Shown here: positions 43,411-54,254 of the stretch, piece by piece
Numbering within the stretch: the stretch's first letter is position 1
Layout: each line of letters begins with the position of its first letter
Source: Mastigamoeba balamuthi
Lineage: Eukaryota; Evosea; Mastigamoebida; Mastigamoebidae
Direction: 5' to 3'
NCBI GenBank assembly: GCA_902651635.1
Contig: CACRSC010000012.1
Coordinates: forward strand, 1 to 64,000
DNA: 64,000 nucleotides
Translations under genes and position numbers: made by a program
The notes under the pieces: generated by a model
The model's database searches: none
What the model was told of the DNA's origin: nothing
What the model saw: the letters and a program-made list of their open reading frames with translations, nothing else

Positions 43411-45470
43411 TGGGGAGGGCCGCGCGCGAACAACAGCGATCCGCCTGATTCGCGTATCTTTCCCCCTGGGCGAATCTCTTTGGGAATATCTGAGTCAGTT
43501 GCCACATGAGATAACGTGATACTCAAAAGTCAGTGCTCTCCTACAGCAGTACTTGAAGAGTCCTCATCTGCAGATGATATGAATGTGAACAGAGGAGCAT
43601 CAGTTCCAAGGCCAACTGAGGGTGCTGAGGTAGAGTGATTAATAAATCCAGAAAATGGTCGTGCCTGCCTCGCGCGCCCAACCGCCTGCCTAACCTCGCT
43701 CCGCGTGATGTGCCACCGGTGATGCATGGCTCATCCCTCATCCGAATCGTCAATTCGGTTTGGCAAAGCAACTGTCCGGGGCTGCGCCCTCGGGGTTCTG
43801 CTTATGGTGCGCGTGGCGGTGGGGGCTTGCTCGGGCGCGGAAGGGCCGTGCTGCGAAGGGCGACGGCGACTCCAAGTGCCCTGGAGTGAGAGGAGGCCGC
43901 GCGTGTACACTTGGGCGCTTTTCTTCGCGAGGGGGCAATGTATGCGTCCACTCCAGCTCTGCCGTCGAGCGCACGATGGCAGAGGAACGCCGTCGCGCGA
44001 TCTCGGCTGCGCGAGCGCCGACGAGGAGCGTGAGCGGGTCGTGTGGCCTTTGCCCGTCGGCCGCTGCACTAGGACGAGGGCCTGCTGTCGCGGGCGGAGT
44101 CGGAGCGCCTTGCTGCGCCGTGTGCAGCGTCGTTGCGGTCTTGACAGCTATGAGGTTGTCTCGCTCGAGGGCACGACTCTTCTGTGCGATCAGCGCGGCC
44201 GGACTGCCTCCTGCGGCAGCTGTGCGATCTGATCTGCTCGTGCAAAGTGGGCGCCCTCCTAAAATAGACTCGTCCATTGGCCGAGCTCGGCGAGGGTGCA
44301 GCCAACGGCGACGTTTTCGTGAGCGTGTGCAGCAACTCTGGCCATCACACGGCCCGCGCCTCAGCGCGCTGCTGAGAGGTCAGCGGGCAGATGCCCGGGC
44401 TCACGGCAAACAACCACGAGAGAGGACTCGCACCCGAGTGGATGGGTGGCACGACTCCAGTCGAACCGAGGCGTGCCGCTTGTACGCGCCGAACCCGCAT
44501 CACGGGTCGTCGGGCGTCCAGTGCTTGGTAGACGTCGCGGCACTGTTCATGCGCCCGTGCTGCACGTAATGCAGGGCAGGACATTCCCGCTACGCCGGAA
44601 GGCGATGCGAACAGCAAGGTCCGCGCAGGTACCTCGGACGAGAAGCTCGTGGAGCGGCGCTACACGTGCGTTCAAGTTGAAGTCGCGATGCGCGGTAGCG
44701 GGAGGCGCAGCAGAGTCAGCGCGGGGGGTCGTCGCCGCTGCTCCGCTGCTGGCCAGGTTGTAGATGAGCTGTCGCAGGTGCGCAGGCCCACTTCGTTAGC
44801 GCAAGGACGGAGAGCTGAAGCTCATCCCCGTGTGGTCGCCCCACCCCGCCCGAGCACACTCCTGACCGCCGGCATGGCAGACGGGGCTCTCCACGTCCGC
44901 AAGTGTTCTTATGTCCTTGCGAGCCTTGCGATGTGCCCTCGCGCCTTGTGTTTGCTGTGCTGCGTGTGCCCGGCGACGTACGTGAGGCCAGGTCTCTCAG
45001 TATTCCGCATTCAGCATTCAGCATTCGCGACTCGGCCTTTCCGAGACTCCCCGGAGCTGCAGCCCTCCGTCGTCTCGTGCCCGACGCCGTGGCAAGCTCG
45101 CCAAGCTCTCAGGACAGCCAACGACCCCCGACAGTGATCCTACAGCACCGGTCTTGGGCGGGTGAGGGGCACGCGGCTCAGGTCCACCCCAATGCAGTAG
45201 ATTCTTACGCAACGGTCGGGGCCGCGTCACGGGAATCTCCGCCCGATTCCTTCTCCAATCCTTCCCACGTTACACCCGTCGGTGTGGGGATGAGATGAGA
45301 GTGTTTCTCAGAAAAAAGAGTGAATTCCACCAGAAGAGCGGGGCGGTACGGTTAGTTTAGGTCACTTTTTTTCCAGCTGTAACACTGTGAAGAGACCTGC
45401 TGTCGGCACACCCTCCGACACACCCCCACCCTCCCTGCTCCTACCGAGAGACTGCGCAGTGCTTGCGGGA
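43411..45470. other. 2-kb interval without a supported gene
   Basis: Overlapping frames on both strands (for example 43750-44277 minus, 43760-44569 plus) have Arg/Ser/Pro-rich translations with no conserved look and no splice pattern. At 43540-43640 a short lower-GC stretch reads on the plus strand as a plausible Ser/Glu-rich protein tail (SPTAVLEESSSADDMN, ending GAEVE and stop), like the repeat region in composition, perhaps an inserted fragment. A short direct repeat CATTCAGCATTCAG lies near 45008-45023. An untranslated RNA or old pseudogene cannot be excluded. Confidence 0.5.
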
Positions 45471-48400
45471 ATGATGCAGACAAAGGAAGCGTGCAAGGCG
45501 TGGCTGCTGGAGCACATGCCCGCGTCGTTCAAGACCGACGTCCCCGAGGCCGAGCTCGACTTCATCGCCCACACGCTGGAGCTGCAGGAGAACTTCGAGG
45601 ACCACGTCTACCTCAACTTCGGCTCCCTGCGCTCGCTTGTCATCACCCTCGTGAGCCTCGCCCCTCCCCTTTCTTCCTGCCTTCCTCTTTACGAAGGCCT
45701 TCCTGCATTCCTGTATTCCTTCCCTCCTCGGGCGGATATTTTTAGAAGAGCTGCATTGTTCCGTTAAAGTGCCGTTCTGACGTGTGCGCGCACGACTGCC
45801 GCGAAACTACAGGACCACGAGCGCGCTGACGAGGAGATACTGAAGGTGCGAGCTCGCCAGGCTGACTGTGGGGGGCGGGGGGGGTCGGCTCCGCCCCACC
45901 AACACACGTGGCTCTGGGGGGGAAACCCACACTTTGGGGAAATGCCTGCGTTGACGTGTCCGGACCACCCGCACAGAACTACGGAGCCACGCGGCTGGGG
46001 CTGCCCCTGTACCAGACGTACGTCGCCAACACGTGCCTGTCGGGCCACTCGCTCCCGCTGCGCGTGTCGCGGCTGGGCTTTGCCGAGCTCGCGGACCGCG
46101 ACGACGCGTTCGCGACGCCCGAGGACTGCGGCGCGCAGCTGCGCAGGGACGCGCTCGAGAGCGACGCCATCCAGGCCAAGTTCTTCACGACCGCCGGCAA
46201 GACGACGCTGGTCTTCGCGTGGAAGAACGTGCAGCGCCGCAACTTCCTGCACAGGCTCGTCGCCATGTTCCGCCGCTACAAGCTCCGCGTCACCGGCATG
46301 CGGTTCTCGTACAGCAAGGCACGCAAGCCTCGCACACTCATCTGCTCTCCATTCCCGGAATATCTCCGGGGGCGATATCATGGCCCGATTCCCGATTTGC
46401 CCCCTAGCTGAATCTTCTTACTGATTGATTGATGCCCTCCCGCCCGCAGCCGCTGAGCACGCAGTTCGTGCTGACGGGGATGGTACACCTCGAGGGCTCG
46501 GTGTGCAACGACGACTACCAGATGCACCGCATGCGGCGCGAGCTCGAGCTGCTCAGGAACTTCCTCGGCAACGACGCGCTCGAGCCGCTCGTCGAGTCGG
46601 ACGTGATAACCGGCAACCAGGCGAACCTCCTGCGGGCGCTGACGTCTCTGGTCAGCCAGATCCTCTCGGACGTCGACGTCTCCCTCTACACCGAGGAGAA
46701 CGTCATGGAGGCGTTCGCCAGCCAGGCGCCGCTGACGCTCGACCTGCTGCGCATCTTCGAGACCAAGTTCCTGCCGCGCAAGCACGACATGCAGCTGCAC
46801 GCGTCCCTGGTGGCCGAGTTCGAGGCGAAGCTCGCGACGGCGGGCACGGGCCGCGCGCGCGTCGACGACCGCAGGCGCGCCGTGTTCGGCCAGGCGCTCA
46901 ACGTCGTCCGCCACGCCGTGCGCACGAACATGTACGAGACCGGCAAGCTGGGCATCGCGTTCCGGCTGGACCCCGCGTACCTCGACTGCGTGCCGGGGCT
47001 TGACAGGGCCGCCAGGTACAGGGCCTGTTGATTTCCCAGGGAATGCTCTTTAGATGTTTCAGTTCCCCAGTTAGGAACAGTTCCCCAGTTAGGAAGCCGC
47101 CCCCCATTCGGCTTCCTCACTTTGCTTGTTGTGTGCGGCTCGTACCCACTGGGGGCTCCACCTCACAAAAGTAATGGCGAGGAACCCAGCCTCTGACCCC
47201 CGCGGCCCCCGCCCGCAGGTACCCCGTGCTGCCGTACGGCGTCTACTACATCAAGGGCCAGAACTACTTCGGCTTCCACGTGCGCTTCCGGGACCTGGCG
47301 CGCGGAGGCATGCGCACGGTGGTGGCGTGGGACCGCGACCACGAGCTGAGCGAGCGGCCCAACATGTTTGGCGAGTGCTACAACCTGGCGCTGACGCAGC
47401 AGAAGAAGAACAAGGACATCCCCGAGGGCGGCAGCAAGTCGGTCGTCTTCCTGGCCCCCAACAGCGAGCTGCCCGAGGAGGAGGCGCTCGTGGCCAACGA
47501 GGCGCGCATACAGGGCGCCAGCGAGGAGGCCGTCGCCGAGGCCGTCGCGCGCTTCGGCGGCGAGCAGCGGACCGAGTACATGTACTACAACCAGCGCTGC
47601 TTCCTGCAGACGTTCCTCAAGCTGCTCGTCTGGGACTTTGAGCGCGGGCGCCTGCGCTACGTCGAGCACACGATCGACCACCTGCGCGCGCCCGAGTACG
47701 TCTACCTGGGCCCCGACGAGAACTTCCACGACTGCATGATCGAGTGGCTCGCGAGGGAGAGCGTGCGGCTGGGGTACTACGCGGGCGGCGCGTTCATCAG
47801 CGGCAAGGAGCACGCGGGCATCAACCACAAGGAGTACGGCGTGACGTCGTGGGGCTCCCTGCAGTACCTGCACCACTGCGTGCGCCACATGGGCTACGAC
47901 AAGTTCACCGTCAAGATGACCGGCGGGCCCAGCGGCGACGTCGCGGGCAACTTCCTGCTGATGCTGCGCAGGTACTACGGCACGCGCGCCTCTGTCGTCG
48001 CCATCACCTACGGCTCGGGCACGTCGTACGACCCCGAGGGCTTCTGCCTCGAGGCGCTCGAGGCCATGTTCCACCGGGGCCAGGTGATGCACGACTACCC
48101 CGCCGAGCGGCTGCACGAGGGCGGCTGGATCCTCTGCATGCGGCGCACGCGCCAGCTGACGCCGCTGACGAGGGAGTGCCTCCTTGTGCGCAAGACCGGC
48201 GGCGCCGTCGTCGAGGAGTGGGTCGGGCTGTCGCAGGCCAACCACATGTGGGCGACCAACGCGCACACCACGCGGGCCGACGTGTTCCTGCCGTGCGGCG
48301 GGCGCCCGAGGTCGCTGAACATGGACAACATCGAGACGTTTTTCGTCGACGGCAAGCCGACGAGCGACGTCATCATCGAGGGCGCCAACCTCTACACGAC

Positions 48401-49104
48401 GGCCGAGGCGCGCGAGTACCTCGAGGACCGCGGCGTGCTGATTTTCCGCGACTCGTCGGCCAACAAGTGCGGCGTCATCTCGTCGAGCTACGAGGTCCTC
48501 GCGGGCCTCTCGATGTCCGACGAGGAGTTCGTTGAGATCAAGCAGCAGCTCGCCCAGAACATCCTCGCCCGCCTCGAGGCCGTCGCCAACGACGAGGCCA
48601 AGGTAACGAGCACATCTCTCACTTACCTTGCACCGGGGTACCGATTTTGACTGAGGGGGTCCCCACGCAAGTGCATGATGGACTACTGGCTCAAGCACGA
48701 GAAGAAGATCCGCATGACCAAGATCTCGGAGATGGTCTCGGCCAAGATCAACAGGTACGCCGATGACCTCGCGGAGTTCCTCAAGGGTGTCGACCTCTCG
48801 GCCCCGGAGAACAAGAGCCTGCTCGACGTCTTCATCACCTACGTCCCCGAGTGCATCCGCGCCAACCACCTCAAGCGCTGCCTCGAGCGCGTCCCCGACA
48901 TGTGCGCGGGCAGGCAATTCAATTGTGGGCTCAGCTCACGACTTGTGCTCCAACTGCAGGCACAAGAAGGCCGTGATTGCCACCAAGATCGCGTGCTCGC
49001 TGGTGTACGGTCGCGGGCTGGACTACGAGCCGTCCATTGTCGAGTGCCTGCCGTTCATCCTGAAGACCTTGCGCCTGGTCCCCGAGCTCCCCTCGGACTG
49101 CTAA
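45471..49104 (+). CDS. GDH2: NAD-dependent glutamate dehydrogenase, large eukaryotic type (GDH2-like)
   Basis: Seven exons (45471-45650, 45813-45845, 45977-46318, 46450-47015, 47219-48602, 48672-48901, 48960-49104) give about 959 residues. The enzyme oxidises glutamate to 2-oxoglutarate and ammonia with NAD. The long N-terminal region is typical of the fungal/protist 115-kDa class. The catalytic part has YGVYYIKGQNYFGFHVRFRDLARGGMR, GGSKSVVFL with its Lys, LGPDEN, and EHAGINHKEYGVTS. The nucleotide fold has TGGPSGDVAGN and VIIEGANLY. Intron 3 has a GC donor (AGCAAG|GCACGC); the rest are GT. The start MMQTKEACKAW fits the first exon's open frame. It sits well with HAL in amino-acid breakdown. 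Confidence 0.93.
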
Positions 49105-49411
49105 ACTGCCGGCCGGCCCGTGACCGTGCCCACTCACACTATTCCCAACACCTGTCGAAAGGTGAGACAGCTGAACACAGCTCAGACTGCTCTTTGCGGA
49201 TCGTACAACTACGAAGCACTCAGGCCACCAACCCTACTTTGCATCCTGCTTGGTTTCCGAGTTACCCCCGAAGCACAAAAGCGGAAAAGGAGAGCGACAG
49301 GATACCAGTTCCGCACCCCCTCAAGTGTGTTACACTACTACTCTGAATTGACTCTCAACACACCACCGCAGAAACACATCCTTCTATCAGATTGAGCAGG
49401 TGCTTTCATAT
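49105..49411. other. spacer between convergent genes
   Basis: The 3' regions of GDH (plus) and the Sel1-repeat gene (minus) meet here. GC is moderate, no frame is supported, and no clear terminator word stands out. Confidence 0.5.
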
Positions 49412-50911
49412 CTAGGGGTCAGAAACTCCCGTGCAGTACAGATCCTGAAGAAGAGCTTCAGACCCCGCTGCCCTCCATAGCAAGGAGGATTTCCTGATGT
49501 CCTGGCAGACGCCAATACCACTGGCATAGATCATGCCCAGCGTGGAGCAAGCACCGGCATGTCTCTGCTCTGCAGCTCTCGCGAGGAGGTCCAGAGCCTC
49601 CGAGTAGTCTCTCTGGATAACCCCAGATATGATGAAGTCGCCCAGGCATTCCTGCGCCTCGGGGTCTCCGTGCTCTGCGCCCATCCTGAGAAGCCTCTCG
49701 GACTCAGCTATGTCGCCAAACTTGGAGTACATCAGCCAGCCCAGGCATAACATCGCTGAGGTGGACCCCAGATCGACTGCCTCTGCCAGCAGTTGCCTTG
49801 CCCTGCCGAGATCCTGCTGGACAGCGTCGCCCTCGGCGTACATTTTGCCCAGGCGAGTCAGGGCGTGCCCTGACTTGGACTGCTCGGCGGCGCTGAGCAG
49901 TCTCCAACCCTCGGCTTCGTCCCTGGGCACGCCATCGCCGAGCAGCAGCATCCTGCCCAGGCAGACCATCGAGTCGGCCTCTCCACTCCGCGCAGCAAGG
50001 CCAAAGAAGTGTGCGGCCTCCGCACTGTTACTCTCGACGCCAGCGCCGCCGTCCGAGAGCAGCAGCGCGAGGTTGAACTGCGCGTCGACGACGCCCCTCT
50101 CCGCAGCGACCCGGTAGAGCCGCGCGGCCTCGGCGTCGTCCTGCTCGAACGCCCACCCTCGCAGGTGCATCACCCCGAGGTAGAACGTCGCCAAGTCGCT
50201 GCCCCACTCGGCGGCCATTGTGAACCACCTCGCGGCCTCGTCGTGGTTACGCGCAGCTAGCTCGTCCTCGCCGACCTGCACTGCAGCCTCGGCGTTGCCC
50301 CGCTCGCCAGCCGCCCGCATAAACTCCCCGGACTCGCCCTCGCGCCCCTCACGGCCGCGGAGGAGGAACGCCAGGCACCTCGCTGCGTACGCGTGCCCGC
50401 GGTCCGCGGCGGCTCTGTAGAGCCTCTCGGCCTCGTCCGCGTCGCTCTCCACCCCGTCGCCCTCCTCGTAGCATGCACCCAGCAACCAGAGGCCCGTAGA
50501 GCTGCCGAGCTGCGCGAGCTCCCTGTAGGCCTGCGCAGCGGCACTCGCGTCCCGCTGCTCGTCGAGGCAGCGGTCGAGCAACGAGGCCAGCGCGGCAGTG
50601 CCGGCGACGGCGTCGGGGCCGCCTCGCGCAACAGCGGCCTCTGCGATGCTGCGGGCGGCGTCGGACTCGCCAGCGGGGACAGAGCGAGTGGCGTCTGAGG
50701 CGGCGTCGAGGACGTCGTCGGGGCAGCAGTGGGGCCGGCAGTGCATCAGTGAGAGCGGGGACTCGAGGACCACAAGCCGGAGCAGGAGCGCAGCGACAAC
50801 GCGGGTCCCTGCAGCGGAAGGAGCGCCAGAGTGGTCGTCGAGGATCGAGAGGCACACCGCAGCTGAGGGCTCAAGGTGGCCCTCGCCCCACAGGTGCATC
50901 AGATCGTTCAT
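49412..50911 (-). CDS. Sel1-like repeat protein
   Basis: A single exon of 499 codons. From about residue 125 the chain is made of Sel1-like (TPR-related) repeats of about 36 residues with the pattern A...LG..Y..G.GV..D...A..L...AA..G. Examples are WLLGACYEEGDGVESDADEAERLYRAAADRGHAYAA and FYLGVMHLRGWAFEQDDAEAARLYRVAAERG, quoted only as spans of about residues 135-170 and 235-270. Such proteins are adaptors in ER quality control and signalling. No signal peptide or membrane segment is seen, so a cytosolic role is more likely. The N-terminal 120 residues hold no recognised domain. The last repeats are followed only by a short tail. Confidence 0.85.
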   Translation of the reverse strand: MNDLMHLWGEGHLEPSAAVCLSILDDHSGAPSAAGTRVVAALLLRLVVLESPLSLMHCRPHCCPDDVLDAASDATRSVPAGESDAARSIAEAAVARGGPDAVAGTAALASLLDRCLDEQRDASAAAQAYRELAQLGSSTGLWLLGACYEEGDGVESDADEAERLYRAAADRGHAYAARCLAFLLRGREGREGESGEFMRAAGERGNAEAAVQVGEDELAARNHDEAARWFTMAAEWGSDLATFYLGVMHLRGWAFEQDDAEAARLYRVAAERGVVDAQFNLALLLSDGGAGVESNSAEAAHFFGLAARSGEADSMVCLGRMLLLGDGVPRDEAEGWRLLSAAEQSKSGHALTRLGKMYAEGDAVQQDLGRARQLLAEAVDLGSTSAMLCLGWLMYSKFGDIAESERLLRMGAEHGDPEAQECLGDFIISGVIQRDYSEALDLLARAAEQRHAGACSTLGMIYASGIGVCQDIRKSSLLWRAAGSEALLQDLYCTGVSDP

Positions 50912-51241
50912 TTAACCGGAGAGGCGGCTCAATTGGTAAACGATTGACGGAGAGAGGAACAGCAATAACTGCAGTAAGATATCTTCGGAATGGCCCGAGA
51001 TTATGGGATTTGATGTGCTGGGTGTGGATAACCGGCAAGATAAGACGGTCTTCCGGTGCTATTGGAGGCCTTCGAGCCCTCACTGCCGAGCGGCAGAAGT
51101 GACCACCATTCCTTGTCCTCTGAGGCCTTGGGCATAGAATGATGTCACCAAGGTCGCAGATGAATGACGGAAAGACCTTACTGTTCAGAGATTCAACAGA
51201 GCCCTCCTGCTATGTGCTGGCCTTTGTCTGTCCTGCGCAGC
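50912..51241. other. spacer
   Basis: The 5' flank of the Sel1-repeat gene and the 3' flank of the LIM gene. An AT-richer patch at 50955-51000 (GATATCTTCGGAATGG) could be promoter sequence. No gene. Confidence 0.45.
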
Positions 51242-51559
51242 TCAGTGCGGCTGTTTCTTGGCCGTCGTGGGTCTGCGGGAGCAGGGCTCGCAGATGGGCA
51301 TCTTGTTCTTGTCGAGAAAGTAGCGGTGCGGGTTCGCCTTGCCTCCGCACGCAGTGCACTTGAAGCACTGCGGGTGCCAGTTCTTCTCGGCGCAGATGAT
51401 GTACTCGGCAGTGCCCAGCATCTCGCGGCAGCCGGCGCACTTCTTGGTGGTCCCGATCATGGTCGTGGTGTACGTCATACTCTTGGTCCTCACGTCCCCC
51501 TTCTTCGTGATCGTCTCCGACCTGGTCTCGTTCGGGTCCCTCGCAGACGGGGCACGCAT
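51242..51559 (-). CDS. single LIM-domain protein
   Basis: A 105-codon frame with one complete LIM domain at about residues 41-93: CAGC, 17 residues, H-x2-C, C-x2-C (FKCTACGG), and a final C-x2-C (ICEPC), eight zinc ligands for two zinc ions. The N-terminal 35 residues are polar and basic. LIM proteins are protein-interaction modules, often on actin or in signalling. Small single-LIM proteins are common in amoebae and other protists. No intron seems needed, although an upstream exon is possible. Confidence 0.85.
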   Translation of the reverse strand: MRAPSARDPNETRSETITKKGDVRTKSMTYTTTMIGTTKKCAGCREMLGTAEYIICAEKNWHPQCFKCTACGGKANPHRYFLDKNKMPICEPCSRRPTTAKKQPH

Positions 51560-51635
51560 AGTGTTCTCCCTCGCCGTCTGTCCGGGGAACGCGGAACGCG
51601 AGATCAGATGAATTCGATGAATTCAGTAGTTGGGA

Positions 51636-52094
51636 TTAGCTGACTTTGAAGGGCTGCTCGGGAGTCTTCTCGTGGGTCTCCACGCGACGGCGAGCCGACA
51701 CGAGCTGCCCGCTGCTGCTGCGCTCGCTCGTGGTCGTCAGGCGCGCTGACTCCGGCACAGACGACTGCTTGGCTATCTGCGGCGACGTTACCCGGACTTC
51801 GACTCTTGTCTCGCTGGTGCTCTTCCTCAAGGACGCGCTGGGCGAACGGCGTCCCTCCGTGTGGACTGGGCTCTTGAGCTGCTCTCTGGCGAATGGGTCT
51901 GCGGCCTGAGAGGCCGCCCGCTGTGGAGGTGCCGCCGCTGCGGATCCCTTGCGCATGGCTCGGAGTTGCAAAAATAGCTTGTCTGTGTGCTCTTGAAATC
52001 CCAGGTTTCTGCAGGGTCCGAGCGTGAACTGATCACCGATCGCCCGCAAAATAGCACACCCCTCGAGTCTTGTCCCCAACGTGGCAGCTGTCAT
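51636..52094 (-). CDS. hypothetical Ser/Ala/Lys-rich protein
   Basis: An open frame of about 152 codons starting MTAATLGTRLEGC and ending PEQPFKVS. The first 40 residues look folded (LRAIGDQFTLGPC, DKLFLQLRAMRKG). The rest is a disordered, basic, Ser/Thr-rich tail with SP and TP sites (LKSPVHTEG), a plausible phosphorylated region. It lies between the phosphate transporter and the LIM gene. The frame continues antisense-open far upstream, so the real start is uncertain. No domain recognised. Confidence 0.45.
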   Translation of the reverse strand: MTAATLGTRLEGCAILRAIGDQFTLGPCRNLGFQEHTDKLFLQLRAMRKGSAAAAPPQRAASQAADPFAREQLKSPVHTEGRRSPSASLRKSTSETRVEVRVTSPQIAKQSSVPESARLTTTSERSSSGQLVSARRRVETHEKTPEQPFKVS

Positions 52095-52129
52095 AGATGT
52101 ACATACGAAGGTATCACCTACATTGCTAT

Positions 52130-53921
52130 CTATTGAACACTGCTGGAATCCGGCTCGTGGCTGTATGAAAGCTGGAAGAGCTTGAAGAGGGCGAGGGTGG
52201 CGCCCGACGAGAGCACAAAGGTGAGCAGCCAGCTCACAACGATCTTGGCCAGCAGCCTCCAGCGCACCCCGCGGACCCCGTGGTTGAGGAACCCGATGGC
52301 CGTGATGCTCCCGATGACCGTGTGCGTCGAGCTGATGGGGTACCCGCGCACAGACGCGAACGCCATGACGCTGGCCACCGCGAGGTCCGACGCCCATCCA
52401 GACGACGGCGACATGGCGCTGACCTTGAAGCCCAGCGTCTTGTTCACGAACGGCCCCAGCACCGCGATTCCCACCACAAACGCGACGGCGCCCAGCAGCG
52501 CGATGTAGAACGGCGGCGTCCACGAGCCGACACTGCTGCCGCCGTGCAGCGCGATGATGGCGCCGAGGGGCCCGATGCAGTTGGGCACGTCGTTGGCCGC
52601 GTGCGAGAACGCGACGAACCCCGACGTGAACATCTGCAGGACCGCGAAGGCCCTGCCGTAGCTGCGGTCGCCCAACGTCGACATCTCCCTGCGGTAAATG
52701 CTCCAGGCCTCGATGATCTCCGCGTCCTCGCGCGTGACCTCGAGCTCCGTCTCTGCTGTCTCGAGCGGCGCCGCGTGCGTGTACACGACGACGGCCTCCG
52801 GGGAGGACTCGCTGTGCTGCTCCTCGTCGACGAGCGTGAGGCCCTTGGGGACAAGCAGCGGGGTCGCTGGGGGAGTGACTGCAGGCGACACGCCGCCGGG
52901 GCCGAGGACGTCCATCTGAAGCTCGGCGGCCTTGCGCAGGCCAGCGTCGGTCATCTTGGTGCCGAGCAGCGCCCCGATGACGTCCTCGTCCATCCACCGC
53001 CCAAGACGAGCGAGCCACGACGGCATGCGCGACGGTGCTACGATCTCTGCGTCGCCGCGCTGGTCGGCGTCCCGCTGGAGCCGCTCGAGGTGCGGCATCA
53101 GCCAGCAGGAGGAGACCACTGCCGCCACCACGGCCAGAGGGACGCCGACAGCGAACGGCAGCCACAGGGGGTACGCGAGCTTGAGAGCCTTGAGGCCGCT
53201 GAACATCAGGAACACAACGATGACGAGCAGTGTGAGGCCGATGAAGACGGGCAGCCATCGTCGGGCGGCCTGGCGGGGCATCGGGGTCTTGTGCACAGTG
53301 AACAGCACGGCCTTCCAGAAGACCAGCGTCAGGAGGAAGCCCAGCACCGGGCTGGCGACCCACATGACCGCGATGTCCCGGACCTGGCTCTTGTTGATCG
53401 ACGCGGGGCCCTTGGTGTACAGCCCGAACGTCACCAGGCCGCTGACCACCGCGTGCGTCGTCGAGACGGGCATGCCCAGCAGCGAGCACGTCGTGACGAA
53501 CGTCCCCGACGCCAGCAGCGTCGACAGCATGCCGTTGGCAAGCTCCAGCCTGTCGTAGTCCGACTGCCACAAGCTGGGGTCCGCTATGCCCTGTGCAGCG
53601 ACGCTTGAGCCCTGTGGGGGCGCGCAGAGGAGCACACGGGGGGTGCGACCTTGCGGATGGTGGAAGCAACGAAGCTGGCGATGAGGACTCCACCCAGGAA
53701 CTCGCAGCACATGCCTGCATCCCCTCCCTTGACGGTGAGAGGTCCTCGCGGGGCCCAGGGGGCTGTGCGAGGGTACCCAACAGCATTGCCTTGCGATAGG
53801 GAAGCGAGCGAGAGCCGATGATGGTGGCGATGCTGTTGGCTGCGTCGTTGCCTCCGATCGAGACGCCCATGTAGAAGGCGCCGATCGCCCCGAGGACCAG
53901 GAACAGCAGCAGGGCGTCCAT
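52130..53921 (-). CDS. SLC20: Pho4/PiT-family phosphate transporter
   Basis: Three exons: 53921 to about 53779, a short one about 53712-53635, and about 53594-52130. The protein imports inorganic phosphate with sodium or protons at the plasma membrane. Signature repeats are both present: GGNDAANSIATIIGSR near the start and FSHAANDVPNCIGPLGA in the second half, each followed by the membrane pattern of the family. PVSTTHAVVSG and PISSTHTVIGS are the inverted-repeat partners. About ten membrane segments flank a long cytosolic loop in the middle (about residues 225-400, with RREM and acidic stretches). Short exon 2 (CCEFLGGVLIASFVASTIRK) rejoins the frame exactly. Confidence 0.92.
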
Positions 53922-54254
53922 CAGGGTGCTGTGATGCTGCGACCCCGGGAGCCCGAGGAGATGCGGGGTGGGCTTTAATTATTGCTCTGCTGGATGATCA
54001 GCACAGATCTCTGCTGTCGCCATTCTTAACGTCTTCCCATTTTACTGGCAAATGCCAAAAGCCAACTTCGGCCGAGCGAAACGTGGTAGAGATGGTTCGT
54101 GAGAGGTTCAGATTCGGATATAAGCACGCGCATTCACTCGGAACTGTGAGGATGAGTTGGCAAAATCAAAGGACATGGACTATTGTTGGCAAAATCAAAG
54201 GGGGAAAACGGGTTCGTGATATCAATCAAAGAGGGCGCTCCTGGCGTTGGCATC
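53922..54254. other. spacer, no gene
   Basis: The 5' flank of the phosphate transporter and the 3' flank of the F-box gene. There is a direct repeat of TTGGCAAAATCAAA (about 54158-54172 and 54185-54199). No coding sequence. Confidence 0.5.

Noticed and set aside
42166-43509. 447-codon plus-strand frame across SPF45
   Set aside because: Leu/Arg-rich antisense of the poly-Ala/poly-Gln part of SPF45.
43760-44569. 269-codon plus-strand frame in the 2-kb interval
   Set aside because: Arg/Ser/Cys-rich translation, overlapping equal-length frames on the other strand, and no splice or start context. Not supported as a gene.
50920-50990. possible tRNA (GGCTCAATTGGTA resembles an A box)
   Set aside because: No B box or T arm follows within tRNA length, and no acceptor stem can be drawn.
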